DNA of 64,000 nucleotides from Gemmatimonadaceae bacterium (GTDB taxonomy: Bacteria; Gemmatimonadota; Gemmatimonadetes; Gemmatimonadales; Gemmatimonadaceae): contig JABAQJ010000007.1 in assembly GCA_019186945.1 (NCBI GenBank), forward strand, positions 310,001-374,000, given 5' to 3'. Below, in pieces: positions 50,046 to 58,226 of this stretch; position 1 is the stretch's first letter; the number at the start of each line of letters is the position of its first letter. A program made the position numbers and the translations under genes. The notes beneath the pieces are model-generated. The model ran no database searches. It saw only the letters and a program-made list of their open reading frames with translations, and was not told the DNA's origin.

Positions 50046-53000
50046 GCGAGCAGTTCGGCGATACGGGACTGCCTGATCCGGAACGCGCGGCAGACCTGTT
50101 CGACCAGCTCAAACGGCGTCACCCGTTCGCCGCGCGAGGCGCGTGCGCCAAGCGGCGCCAGGATCTCGCGCGCACGATTCCAGTCCTTGGGGATAGGAAG
50201 TCGCGCCACCGTCCACGCAAGAAATCGGCGGTAGCCGCCGCGCGCCGGTTCCGCGATCGATCCGAGCCACGCTGCGGCAAGGGGCGAGTTCAACCACGCG
50301 GCGAAGGCGTAGGCATCGGTGAGGTCGCGGCACCGGAGCACGTAGCAACTGTTGAGCGGCACTACTGGACTGCCGGCCTCCAGTACCACGGCGCCAGGTG
50401 CACGCGCCATGTCCGCCCATACGACGCGCGGCCTGTCGGCGAACGCCCCGTCGACCCGAAACAGAGACCACCACGGCGTACCGTGGCGTGCGTCCGCGCG
50501 CTTCAGAAGAGTGCGACGCCACGGTCCGAGCCATGCCCGAACGCCGGGAGGCAGGTCCAGGAGTGGAACCCCTGACGGACGCAGCGGGAAGACGATGTGC
50601 TCGTCCGTTCGAGCGGCGCGCCATGACGTCGTGCCCTCGCCGCGCAGCACCGGTCGTACCAGCGCCGACTCCAGCCGGCCGCGCCGGTTCCCGTCCGATA
50701 CGAGGACGTCGTCGCGGTCGCGCTCCAGCACGTGAACGAGGAACGCTTCGTTGCATCCGCTCTTGAGTCCGAGTGTGGGATGCCCGATGCCGCTGGCACC
50801 CAACGCGATGCCGGCTCTGGCCACGTGGTCGAATGCGGCGCGGGCGTCCGGCGGCAGGATGAGCCACGGCGCTCCGGACGATGCATCGAGCGGGAGTGCC
50901 GAGCGGCCAGTACGCCAGTTGATGGCCATCTCTCTGCGGTGGAGCCCCAGGGAGAGCGGTTCCGGATTGTCGTCGCGCCCGCGTCGAACGACGACGAGCG
51001 ACGGGTAAACGGCGGCATCGAACGTCGCTGGCGCCTCGGACCAGTCCTCGACCGCCCGCAGCGAATTCCACTCCAGGCACAGCCGGCGAAGGCCGCCGCC
51101 GGCCAGCGAGTGCCACAGTTTCACCGGCAGCAGCAACGCTATCGTGCCGCCCTCGCGCGCCAGGTCGACACTGCGCTCGGCGAACAGCGCCGCCAGATCC
51201 ACCTGCGCGGCAAAGCCTCGTCCCGCGCGCGCGTCCTCCGCGCCGCGCTCCCAGGCGGCCTCGCGGAAGACGCGATAGACCTGACGCAACTCCGGTCTGA
51301 CGTCCGCGGGGATGCGATGCAGGCGGACCCACGGCGGATTGCCGACAACGATGTCGAAACCCCCGCGGGAAGCGGCGAGCGGAAAGTGGGACGGAAAGGA
51401 GAACGGTATGGTACGCCCGGTCCGGACGTCGCGAATGCGGCGCCGCCAGGCACGAGACTGGGCACGTAGCGCTGCCAGGGTCTCTCCCTCGTCGCCGATC
51501 GATCCCCGGCGTTTGCCGAAGAGGTCCGGCCCGCGGGCCGCAGCGAGCAACTCCCGGCGCCGCGCGGATACCGTCGCCAGCGCCGAGCGGACGACCTCCT
51601 CCGCACGCTGGCGTTCGGCGCGGTCCAGCGAGCGTGCGAGCGTCCGCTTGCGCGCTCCAGTGGCACGTGCGTATCTGGCATGAAGGTAGACGAGCGACTC
51701 AGGATTGGCGGCAGACGCAACGACGTGGAAGCCTGGCGACCGCAGCGCGTCGCCCACGCGGATGTTGTGATCGAGGTTTGGGAGCGGTGGCACCGCCAGC
51801 GGATCCCTCACCTCGCTGTCGAGCACTATCGCGAGCCAAAGGCGCAGTTCGCAGAGCCAGACGGCGGTGGGGTGCACGTCCACGCCGAATATGCTGCTGG
51901 AGACGATGGCGCGGCGCCGGTCGGTCTCGGACCGTGTGTCGCCGGCGAGTCGCGTCAGTGCGGACAGGCGCTCGAGCGCGTGGACCAGAAACGCTCCCGA
52001 GCCACATGCGGGATCGAGGACGCGGAGCCCACGGAGTGCCGCAGCCAGCCGGGTTGCGGTGTCCGCATTCAGCCGGCCTCCCCTAAGGGCGGCATCGATC
52101 GCGTCCGTGTCCACAGCCCGGGCGTGGAGGGCATCGCGAAACGCGGCCTCGGTGACACGCTCCACCAGCGGTTGCGGCGTATAGAACGTGCCGCTGGCGC
52201 GTCGCTCGGCCGACGCCATCAGCGACTCGAAGGCACGACCCAGCATCTCGGGATCGATCGCCAGTTCAGACCAGCGGCCATCGTCCTCGCGGGTTGTGAA
52301 CCGATAGTGGAAGAGGATCTCCTCACATAACGAGGCGAGCTGTTCGTCGCGAAATCGCAAGTGGCGCCACCGAGTCTCGATCGCCGATCGCTGGAACAGT
52401 CCGCCGTTGAGAAAGGGCACCTGGCCGAACGCGCGCGAGGCGGGCGCGCGCTTGGAGACTCGTGTGTTGAGCGTGCCGAAGAAGAGCGGCAAGAGCACGC
52501 GACGCTGCACCCCGCCGCCATCGCGCAAACAGGTATCCATGACCCTGGCGAGGAAACCGCGATCGCCGTCCAGCCAGCCGCGGGACTCCAGGAAGGCGAG
52601 GAACAGGAGTCGCGAGACCGTGAGCAGGGCGAGTTCTCGTCGTGCCTCGCGCGGGGCCGATCCTTCGGCGCCTTCCGCGAGTTGCGTCACGTTTCGTTCG
52701 AGCGCTCGGTAGAATCGGCGCGACAACGCTTCGCGACCGAGGATCTCGCGCCAGCGCGCATGGACCACGACGTCCACGCCACCGGCAGCGGATGCGAGCG
52801 CTCCGAGCGACTCTGCGTCGCTGTCCGTGACGCGCTCTCGCTGGACCAGCAATACGGCGATGCGGGGTGGAGATTCCGCGCTCCAGGCAGCGATGGCGAC
52901 CTCCGACGCCGCAGGAGAGGAGACGATGAGCAGCCAGAGCAGGTGCGGCGACCGGGCGGACATCGTTCGCGCCACGCGCACCAGCAGTTCACGTGGAGTC

Positions 53001-53215
53001 ACGCCGGGCATCGGCTGCAACCAGATGGCGCGGAGCGCACCGCGGCCGCGGGCGATCGCCACGGCGCGAGCGTCATCCGGGAGCCCCAAGGCTTCACGGG
53101 CTCGCGCATCCGGCATTTCGGGCGTCCCGAAGCCGAGCAGTGCGAGGAGTCCGGGGACGCCGGCGGGTGCGCAGGCATCTCGAAGGACTGTGGCGAGCGG
53201 GATGGAGGAGGGCAC
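50030..53215 (-). CDS. N6-adenine DNA methyltransferase of the Eco57I/type IIG-like class
   Basis: Protein of 1061 residues. SAM-binding motif I is LDPACGSGAFLVHAL (near residue 400), preceded by SGTFYTPQPLVERVTE, the usual lead-in. Catalytic motif IV is NPPWVRL (near residue 615). The C-terminal half (GLKSGCNEAFLV, VLRGEGTTSW, DLPPGVRAWL, NSCYVLRC, YAFAAWLNSPLAAAWL, RRFLAWTVARLPIPK) resembles the target-recognition part of type IIG enzymes. The N-terminal 180 residues (LWLLIVSSPAASEVAIAAW...RIAVLLVQRERV) look like a beta-rich sensor or degenerate nuclease fold; no PD-(D/E)xK triad is apparent. GTG 53213-53215 is the start. Downstream helicase overlaps by 16 bp. It probably methylates adenine in a specific sequence. 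Confidence 0.87.
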   Translation of the reverse strand: MPSSIPLATVLRDACAPAGVPGLLALLGFGTPEMPDARAREALGLPDDARAVAIARGRGALRAIWLQPMPGVTPRELLVRVARTMSARSPHLLWLLIVSSPAASEVAIAAWSAESPPRIAVLLVQRERVTDSDAESLGALASAAGGVDVVVHARWREILGREALSRRFYRALERNVTQLAEGAEGSAPREARRELALLTVSRLLFLAFLESRGWLDGDRGFLARVMDTCLRDGGGVQRRVLLPLFFGTLNTRVSKRAPASRAFGQVPFLNGGLFQRSAIETRWRHLRFRDEQLASLCEEILFHYRFTTREDDGRWSELAIDPEMLGRAFESLMASAERRASGTFYTPQPLVERVTEAAFRDALHARAVDTDAIDAALRGGRLNADTATRLAAALRGLRVLDPACGSGAFLVHALERLSALTRLAGDTRSETDRRRAIVSSSIFGVDVHPTAVWLCELRLWLAIVLDSEVRDPLAVPPLPNLDHNIRVGDALRSPGFHVVASAANPESLVYLHARYARATGARKRTLARSLDRAERQRAEEVVRSALATVSARRRELLAAARGPDLFGKRRGSIGDEGETLAALRAQSRAWRRRIRDVRTGRTIPFSFPSHFPLAASRGGFDIVVGNPPWVRLHRIPADVRPELRQVYRVFREAAWERGAEDARAGRGFAAQVDLAALFAERSVDLAREGGTIALLLPVKLWHSLAGGGLRRLCLEWNSLRAVEDWSEAPATFDAAVYPSLVVVRRGRDDNPEPLSLGLHRREMAINWRTGRSALPLDASSGAPWLILPPDARAAFDHVARAGIALGASGIGHPTLGLKSGCNEAFLVHVLERDRDDVLVSDGNRRGRLESALVRPVLRGEGTTSWRAARTDEHIVFPLRPSGVPLLDLPPGVRAWLGPWRRTLLKRADARHGTPWWSLFRVDGAFADRPRVVWADMARAPGAVVLEAGSPVVPLNSCYVLRCRDLTDAYAFAAWLNSPLAAAWLGSIAEPARGGYRRFLAWTVARLPIPKDWNRAREILAPLGARASRGERVTPFELVEQVCRAFRIRQSRIAELLAWTQR

Positions 53216-53393
53216 ACGCCGACGCTACCGGGATGTGGGCGCCGGACTGTCACCGCGGTATTGCGGGTGTGGGCAAAACCACGCAGTCGGCGCCTCGTCC
53301 GGCCGAACCCTCGCGCCCGCAACTGTCGCACGTTATCGTCGGACTGGGGCGGGCCGCCAGCACTCGATGGCGCTCCGACCGGATCCCTGAGTC

Positions 53394-54452
53394 ATGACGG
53401 ACAAGCCCTGGTCGCTACGACACCATCCGCTGCTGCGCCTCGTGCTGTACTACTTGGCGTTGACCGCGGTGACGTCGTTACTGTGGATTGCGCTTCCCGC
53501 TGCCTGGGAGGCCGTCCTTCGCACGGCGTTGGGTCCACTGCTGGGGGCCAGTTTCGACGGTGTGCAGAGTCAGTCGGACATCCTGACGACGCCGCAGCCG
53601 GCGATTACCGGGCTGCCGCCGGCCTACGTCGCCCTGATGACGCTCGTGGCTGGCGTCTCCGCGTTCGCGCTCTCGCTGCCGGTATCGTGGGTCTACATGT
53701 TCGCGCGGCAGAAGAAGGGCTACTCGCAATCGGTCGTGCAGTCGCTGGTGCTGATGCCGGTGGTGATCGCGGTGGTGGCGGCGCTGGTGCGGAACAGCAT
53801 TGCGCTGGCGTTCTCGCTTGCCGGGATCATCTCTGCCGTGCGTTTCCGTACCACGCTGGACGACAGCAAGGATGCCGTCTTCATGTTCGTGGTGACCGCG
53901 TTGGGCCTCGCGTGTGGCGTCCAGTTGGAGGTGGCGGGTGTGCTCTCGGTGCTGTTCGTCGTCATCACGCTGGGTCTCTGGTTCACGGATTTCGCGCGGA
54001 CGCCGCCGGATCTGGAGGGCACCATGGCGGATCGGCGTCTGGCGCGGGCGATGGCCGTTGCGAACCGTACCAGCCAGTTCGTGGCGCGACTGGACCACGA
54101 AATAATCGAGTCGATGGCGCCGGCGCAGCTCGACGCGCTTTCGCGCCGCATCGACAAGCGGAAGAAGGATCTGAGCGACGACGAATCGAGCGAGGCGAAC
54201 GGTCCGCGGTTCGACGGCCGCATCAAGGTGACCGTGAGCGATCCGGACATCGCCATTGCTGTCGTCGAGGGGATCTTTCAGGCTCAGCTCAAACGATGGC
54301 AGCAGATTCGCGTGGACCGGCGGGAGGGCAACGCCGATCTGGTGTACGCGATCAGGGTGAAGAAGGGGCGCGACATGGCGCTGGTGCGCGACCAGGTCAT
54401 CGCCGAGGGTTCCCCACACGTGGTATCGGCGGAGGTCGGCGCATGGCTCTGA
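53394..54452 (+). CDS. DUF4956 integral membrane protein
   Basis: Protein of 352 residues. Four to six membrane segments: LVLYYLALTAVTSLLWIAL, YVALMTLVAGVSAFALSLPVSWVYMF, SVVQSLVLMPVVIAVVAALV, then the family core SLAGIISAVRFRTTLDDSKDAVFMFVVTALGLACGVQL and a last VLSVLFVVITLGLWF. The cytosolic C-terminus is soluble and contains a ferredoxin-like region (IKVTVSDPDIAIAVVEGIF). DUF4956 genes often neighbour CotH-like and VTC polyphosphate-related genes. The next gene overlaps it by 10 bp; function unknown, probably envelope or polyphosphate related. Confidence 0.9.
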   Translation: MTDKPWSLRHHPLLRLVLYYLALTAVTSLLWIALPAAWEAVLRTALGPLLGASFDGVQSQSDILTTPQPAITGLPPAYVALMTLVAGVSAFALSLPVSWVYMFARQKKGYSQSVVQSLVLMPVVIAVVAALVRNSIALAFSLAGIISAVRFRTTLDDSKDAVFMFVVTALGLACGVQLEVAGVLSVLFVVITLGLWFTDFARTPPDLEGTMADRRLARAMAVANRTSQFVARLDHEIIESMAPAQLDALSRRIDKRKKDLSDDESSEANGPRFDGRIKVTVSDPDIAIAVVEGIFQAQLKRWQQIRVDRREGNADLVYAIRVKKGRDMALVRDQVIAEGSPHVVSAEVGAWL

Positions 54453-55555
54453 AATCGTTGCTACTGGCGGCATTGGCTCTGATGCTGGGCGCGGATGCCA
54501 TGGCCGGCCAGGACTCGGGAAAGAAGAAGTCCCGGGATCCCGCCAGGTTGAAGGAGATGCCGTCGGACGAGGATCTCGCCAAGCGCAGGGCCGAGTCGGA
54601 GGCGCTGCCCCTGTTCAAGTCGCACGATCCGCTGGCGTTCACGCTGATCGCGAACTTCAGGGCTCTGTCGCGCGATCGCGATACGCTGTCGACCAAACGG
54701 TTCGCGGCACGGCTCGTGGTAGCGGGCACGACCGATACCATCCCCATGCGGTTGCGAACCCGTGGGCACTATCGCCTGGCGAAGTGTTCGTTCGTCCCGT
54801 TGCGAATGGAATTCACGAAGAAGACCGTCGATGGGAGCCCGTTCGAGAACGAGAAGTCGCTCAAGCTCGGAACCCACTGCCAGAAGGACGACCTGTACGA
54901 GCAATACGTGCTGCGAGAGTATCTCGTGTACCGGATTCAGCAGCTCGTCTCGCCGATTGCGTTCCGCGTCCGGTTGGCGCGCGTGACCTATGTCGACTCG
55001 GCAAGCATGAACTCGCAAGGCACGTATTGGGGCCTGATCGTGGAGAGCGAGGAACACATGGCGGCGCGTTTCGGCGGGATCGTACGCGAGTTGCGCAGGG
55101 CGACGTTCGACGATGTCGAACAGGTGCCGCTGCTCGGCATGAGCCTCTTCGAATACATGATAGGGAACACCGACTGGTCGCTGTACGCGCTGCATAACGT
55201 GCGCGTCATCTCCACGCCGAGCGGAGAGATACTGCCCGTTCCCTACGATTTCGATTTCTCGGGACTGGTGGACGCCCGGTACGCGACACCGGACCCCAAG
55301 CTCCCGATCAGGAACGTGCGCCAGCGACTGTTCCGCGGACCGTGCAAGGCCGTGGAAGAATGGGCGCCCGTGGTGGCCCGTTTCGTCGGGAAGAAGGCGG
55401 AGGTGATGGCGTTGTACGATTCGCTGCCGGGACTGGACAAGGGGTACGCGCAGGACGCGAAGGAGTACCTCGCGGACTTCTATCGCACGATCGAGCGTCC
55501 CGGCGACATGCGTGCCGAGATCGTCGAGAACTGCAACCGGAAGGGCGGAACCTGA
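54443..55555 (+). CDS. CotH-like kinase-fold secreted protein
   Basis: Protein of 370 residues with a signal peptide (MALKSLLLAALALMLGADAMAGQ). Resembles CotH-type spore-coat kinases: MRLRTRGHYRLAKCSFVPLRMEF, EKSLKLGTHCQKDDLYEQYVLREYLVYRI, RVRLARVTYVD, GTYWGLIVES, then IGNTDWSLYALHNVRVI (the GNxDW..HN block) and LPVPYDFDFSGLV, where the two Asp could bind metal-ATP. The match is from motif pattern, not a database search. ATG 54443 is supported by GGAGG and overlaps the DUF4956 stop. If active it would phosphorylate a secreted protein; the partner is not known. Confidence 0.75.
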   Translation: MALKSLLLAALALMLGADAMAGQDSGKKKSRDPARLKEMPSDEDLAKRRAESEALPLFKSHDPLAFTLIANFRALSRDRDTLSTKRFAARLVVAGTTDTIPMRLRTRGHYRLAKCSFVPLRMEFTKKTVDGSPFENEKSLKLGTHCQKDDLYEQYVLREYLVYRIQQLVSPIAFRVRLARVTYVDSASMNSQGTYWGLIVESEEHMAARFGGIVRELRRATFDDVEQVPLLGMSLFEYMIGNTDWSLYALHNVRVISTPSGEILPVPYDFDFSGLVDARYATPDPKLPIRNVRQRLFRGPCKAVEEWAPVVARFVGKKAEVMALYDSLPGLDKGYAQDAKEYLADFYRTIERPGDMRAEIVENCNRKGGT

Positions 55556-55574
55556 CCGTCGGACGTGTGGCGTA

Positions 55575-56825
55575 TCAAGCGTCCGCGTTATCCGGCTGAC
55601 GGGAGCCGATGCGATTGGTCACGGTCGCTGTCGCCATGTCGCCGGTGACGTTGGTGACCGTGCGGAACATGTCGGGGATGGTGTCGACACCGAGCAGGAT
55701 ACCCAGGCCCGTGAGATCGATGCCGGCAGCCATCAGGACTGGTGCCATGATGAGGATGGATCCGCCAGGGATACCTGGGACGCTGAACGTGGACAGGATT
55801 ACCGTGAGCCCGATCGTGACCATCCGGGTGACGCCTAACGTTTCCCCGTAGAGGTGCGCCAGGAAAACGACGCCGACGATCAGTCCCACGGCGCCGCCGG
55901 GGCGAAATGTGGAGGCTGCCATCGGCAGCATGAACGACACGATTTCGTCACGCAGCCGGAGCCGCGATCTCGCGCTCTCCATCATGGCAGGCAGTGAGGC
56001 CAGCGAACTGCGCGCGCTGAACGCCACGGCCTGCGGCGGCAGTGCGGCGCGGGCGAACTGCCTCATCGGAACGCGGCCCCCGAGCGCCGCCAGGGGATAC
56101 AAGACGAGCACGCAGAACGCGACCGTGACCGCGACGACGATTACCACGTAATAGGCCAGGGCGCCGGCTGCAGACGCTCCCATTCGCGAGGCCAGCGGCA
56201 CTGCGAGCGCGAAGACGCCAATCGGTGCCACGTCCAGCACCCACTGCACCAGGACCAGCGATGCGCGGGCAACGCCGTCGAAAAATCGCACGGGAGCGTC
56301 TCGCCGCTCCGGAGTCAGATGGGCAAGCGCCAGCCCAAAAAGTATGGAAAAGACGATCAGGGGAAGCATGGCGCCATCCGCGGCGGCCTTGAGCGGGTTG
56401 ACCGGCACGAGTTCCACCAGCCACTGCGTGAGCGTTGGCACGGTGCGCGCCGCGTCGCCCGACGCAGTTGCAGCGCTGCCCAGCGCAGCCCTCGCGCCAT
56501 CGTCGATCGGAAACAGCCGGATCAGAGGCGGCGCTACCAGAATGGCGAACATCGTACCGGCCACCAGCGTGGCCACGAACAGCACGACGGCGCTGACACC
56601 TACCCGCCCGATCGTGCGCGGGTCCGGTGACGACGCCACGCCGACCACAAGGCTTCCCACCACCAACGGGATCACCGTCATGCGCAGCGCGTTGATGAAC
56701 AGCGTGCCGATGGGTTCGAGCCAGCCCGCGGCGCGCAAGGCCAGCGGCTCCCCCGATAGCGACGCCACGATGCCGAGCGTCATGCCCGCGAGCAACGCGA
56801 CCAGCACTCTCGTCGTCAGCGACAT
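55575..56825 (-). CDS. Dicarboxylate/amino acid:cation symporter (DctA/GltP family)
   Basis: Inner-membrane DAACS transporter of 416 residues. The usual eight transmembrane helices and two hairpins are recognisable: VIPLVVGSLVVGVASSPD early, VNPLKAAADGAMLPLIVFSILFGLAL, the hairpin region FSARSSLASLPAMMES, GGAVGLIVGVVFLAHLYG, and PGIPGGSILIMAPVLMAAGI. The terminal VTGDMATATVTNRI includes the conserved Asp involved in sodium/substrate coupling. Substrate is C4-dicarboxylate or glutamate/aspartate; not decided from sequence. ATG 56823-56825; it is convergent with the CotH-like gene (19-bp gap without hairpin). Confidence 0.94.
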   Translation of the reverse strand: MSLTTRVLVALLAGMTLGIVASLSGEPLALRAAGWLEPIGTLFINALRMTVIPLVVGSLVVGVASSPDPRTIGRVGVSAVVLFVATLVAGTMFAILVAPPLIRLFPIDDGARAALGSAATASGDAARTVPTLTQWLVELVPVNPLKAAADGAMLPLIVFSILFGLALAHLTPERRDAPVRFFDGVARASLVLVQWVLDVAPIGVFALAVPLASRMGASAAGALAYYVVIVVAVTVAFCVLVLYPLAALGGRVPMRQFARAALPPQAVAFSARSSLASLPAMMESARSRLRLRDEIVSFMLPMAASTFRPGGAVGLIVGVVFLAHLYGETLGVTRMVTIGLTVILSTFSVPGIPGGSILIMAPVLMAAGIDLTGLGILLGVDTIPDMFRTVTNVTGDMATATVTNRIGSRQPDNADA

Positions 56826-56920
56826 GGTGCCGAAGCTACCGGTCGCAGCCTCGCGACGCGAGTAAATTGCTCCTGTTCCACACGCAAGGCACCTTACGCG
56901 CTACCGCATCCCTACACCGC

Positions 56921-57280
56921 ATGCCGTCCAAGACCTACGCCGATCTGGTCGTTGAAGCGAAGCAAGTGATTCCCGAAGTCTCCCCACGCGAGACGATGCA
57001 GCTCATGGAGCAGCCGGATACGATCGTCATCGATTGTCGCGAACCTAACGAGTTCAACCTTGGCGCGATCCCGGGCGCTCACCTGATCCCACGGGGCGTC
57101 CTGGAACAGACCATCGAGGCGGTTGCCAGCCGGTCCCAGAAAGTGATCCTGTACTGCGCCACCGGAAACCGTTCGGCGCTGGCGGCCGTATCGCTGCGCG
57201 AAATGGGCTATGCGGATGTGGCGTCGATGCAACTCGGGTTCCGTGGCTGGGTGGAAGCTGGCGGCGGCGTCGCCGACTGA
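56921..57280 (+). CDS. Rhodanese-like sulfurtransferase
   Basis: Single-domain rhodanese of 119 residues. Core: VIDCREPNEFNLGAIPGAHLIPRG, VILYCATGNRSALAAVSLREMGY, SMQLGFRGWVEAGG. The active-site loop CATGNRS carries the sulfur-accepting Cys and the Arg/Ser loop of sulfurtransferases. Cytosolic; probable role in sulfur relay or cyanide/thiol handling. ATG 56921 (MPSKTYADLVVEAKQ) is natural; an open extension to 56867 lies in the divergent promoter region with the symporter gene. Confidence 0.93.
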   Translation: MPSKTYADLVVEAKQVIPEVSPRETMQLMEQPDTIVIDCREPNEFNLGAIPGAHLIPRGVLEQTIEAVASRSQKVILYCATGNRSALAAVSLREMGYADVASMQLGFRGWVEAGGGVAD

Positions 57281-57312
57281 GTGCCGCGTGCGGCGCTGTC
57301 CCGGGCGGGATC

Positions 57313-57930
57313 GTGGCTGACGCGCTCCACCATCCGCTAGTCGACCGGATTCGGACCCGCATGGCCGAACATCCGGGTCGAATGGCGACGTTCGAGGGCG
57401 ATCCGGCGCGCGCCGCCGTGGCGCTGATCTTCCGACCAAGTGCGCGCGAAATCGATCTCCTCATGATCCGCCGCGCCGAGCGCGAGGGCGATCCGTGGAG
57501 TGGCAACATCGCGCTCCCGGGCGGACGATCGTCGCGCAACGACGCTTCGCTCGTGGACACCGCCATGCGGGAAACCTGGGAAGAAACCGGCGTGGACCTG
57601 CGTCGGAACGGCCATCTGCTGGGAATGCTCGACGAGCTGCATCCGCGAACGCCAGTCCTGCCGCCGATCGTCGTCTCTCCGTACGTGTTCACGCTGGCGG
57701 AGCAGGAAGACCGTGCCGTCGGCCTCGTTCTGAACGACGAAGTCGCGGATGCATTCTGGGTTCCGCTCGCTACCCTCGCCGATCCACGGGTAAGCCGGGA
57801 AACCGAGATTCGGCGCCGAAACGAGACATGGCGCGTCCCCGCGTTCGTCATCCACGACCACGTGGTGTGGGGAATGACCGAGCGCATTCTTCGGAACCTG
57901 CTCCACATCGCCCTCGATCCGGACGACTAG
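57313..57930 (+). CDS. Nudix hydrolase, CoA pyrophosphatase-like
   Basis: Protein of 205 residues. The Nudix box is GGRSSRNDASLVDTAMRETWEETGVDL, with RETWEETG carrying the catalytic REUxEExGU core. MIRRAEREGDPWSGNIALPGGR upstream matches the CoA-pyrophosphatase group (CoA hydrolysis to 4'-phosphopantetheine and ADP derivatives), and PFWVPLATL-like DAFWVPLATLADPRV follows. The Nudix variant motif has Ser where Asp is usual upstream of the box, so the exact substrate is uncertain. GTG 57313; 32 bp after the rhodanese, probably co-transcribed. Confidence 0.88.
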   Translation: MADALHHPLVDRIRTRMAEHPGRMATFEGDPARAAVALIFRPSAREIDLLMIRRAEREGDPWSGNIALPGGRSSRNDASLVDTAMRETWEETGVDLRRNGHLLGMLDELHPRTPVLPPIVVSPYVFTLAEQEDRAVGLVLNDEVADAFWVPLATLADPRVSRETEIRRRNETWRVPAFVIHDHVVWGMTERILRNLLHIALDPDD

Positions 57931-58151
57931 ACTCGCCAGTTGCGCGGTCGCAGCGCGCCTCGAGCGATCGCGTGGGATCGCCTGTCGACGCCGGCTGCGG
58001 TGGGTTACGTCCCCGGTCGATCGTTGCTGACCGTGACAGGGAGGCGGACACAGCGGCCGACCTTCACGGCGGCAGGTTCGGTCGCGCGTGCGTCGTGCCG
58101 GAGTCCGGTCCGCGCATACGGGACTTGTCAGCGCGACGACGTATGAGCAAG

Positions 58152-58165
58152 TTAGTCACACCTAA
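58152..58165. promoter_or_regulatory. Candidate DtxR/MntR-type operator (TTAGTCACACCTAA)
   Basis: TTAG...CTAA imperfect palindrome similar to half-sites of DtxR/IdeR-type operators (TTAGG...CCTAA). It lies 62-75 bp upstream of the mntH ATG. A DtxR-family regulator is encoded at the end of the same operon. Confidence 0.4.
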
Positions 58166-58171
58166 TTCAAA

Positions 58172-58189
58172 TGTTGCGATATAGCAACA
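58172..58189. promoter_or_regulatory. Perfect palindromic operator candidate in the mntH promoter
   Basis: TGTTGC-GATATA-GCAACA, an exact 6-bp inverted repeat around a 6-bp spacer; the spacer/right arm contains TATAGC, a possible -10. It lies 38-55 bp upstream of the mntH ATG. Binding by the operon's own MntR-like protein in the presence of Mn(II) is a natural model. Confidence 0.55.
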
Positions 58190-58226
58190 CGAAGCGTCGT
58201 CAGGCCGAAATCACTTCTACCACTGC

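Larger units (their letters stand above)
57931..58226. other. Intergenic region upstream of mntH
   Basis: About 296 bp between the Nudix gene and mntH on the same strand. The first 200 bp show no gene or repeat of note. The last 80 bp become AT-rich and contain two palindromes at 58152-58165 and 58172-58189 next to the mntH start. Confidence 0.5.

Noticed and set aside
47763-53215. Complete DISARM or BREX system
   Set aside because: Only methyltransferase and SNF2-helicase components are present; flanking genes are housekeeping-type and no drmA/B/C, pglZ or brx genes are seen.
52361-54442. 5' extension of the CotH-like frame over the methyltransferase
   Set aside because: Antisense to the methyltransferase and then in another frame of DUF4956; the real gene starts at ATG 54443 with a signal peptide.
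57931-58226. tRNA or small RNA gene upstream of mntH
   Set aside because: No cloverleaf or conserved RNA pattern could be drawn; only the two operator-like palindromes are evident.
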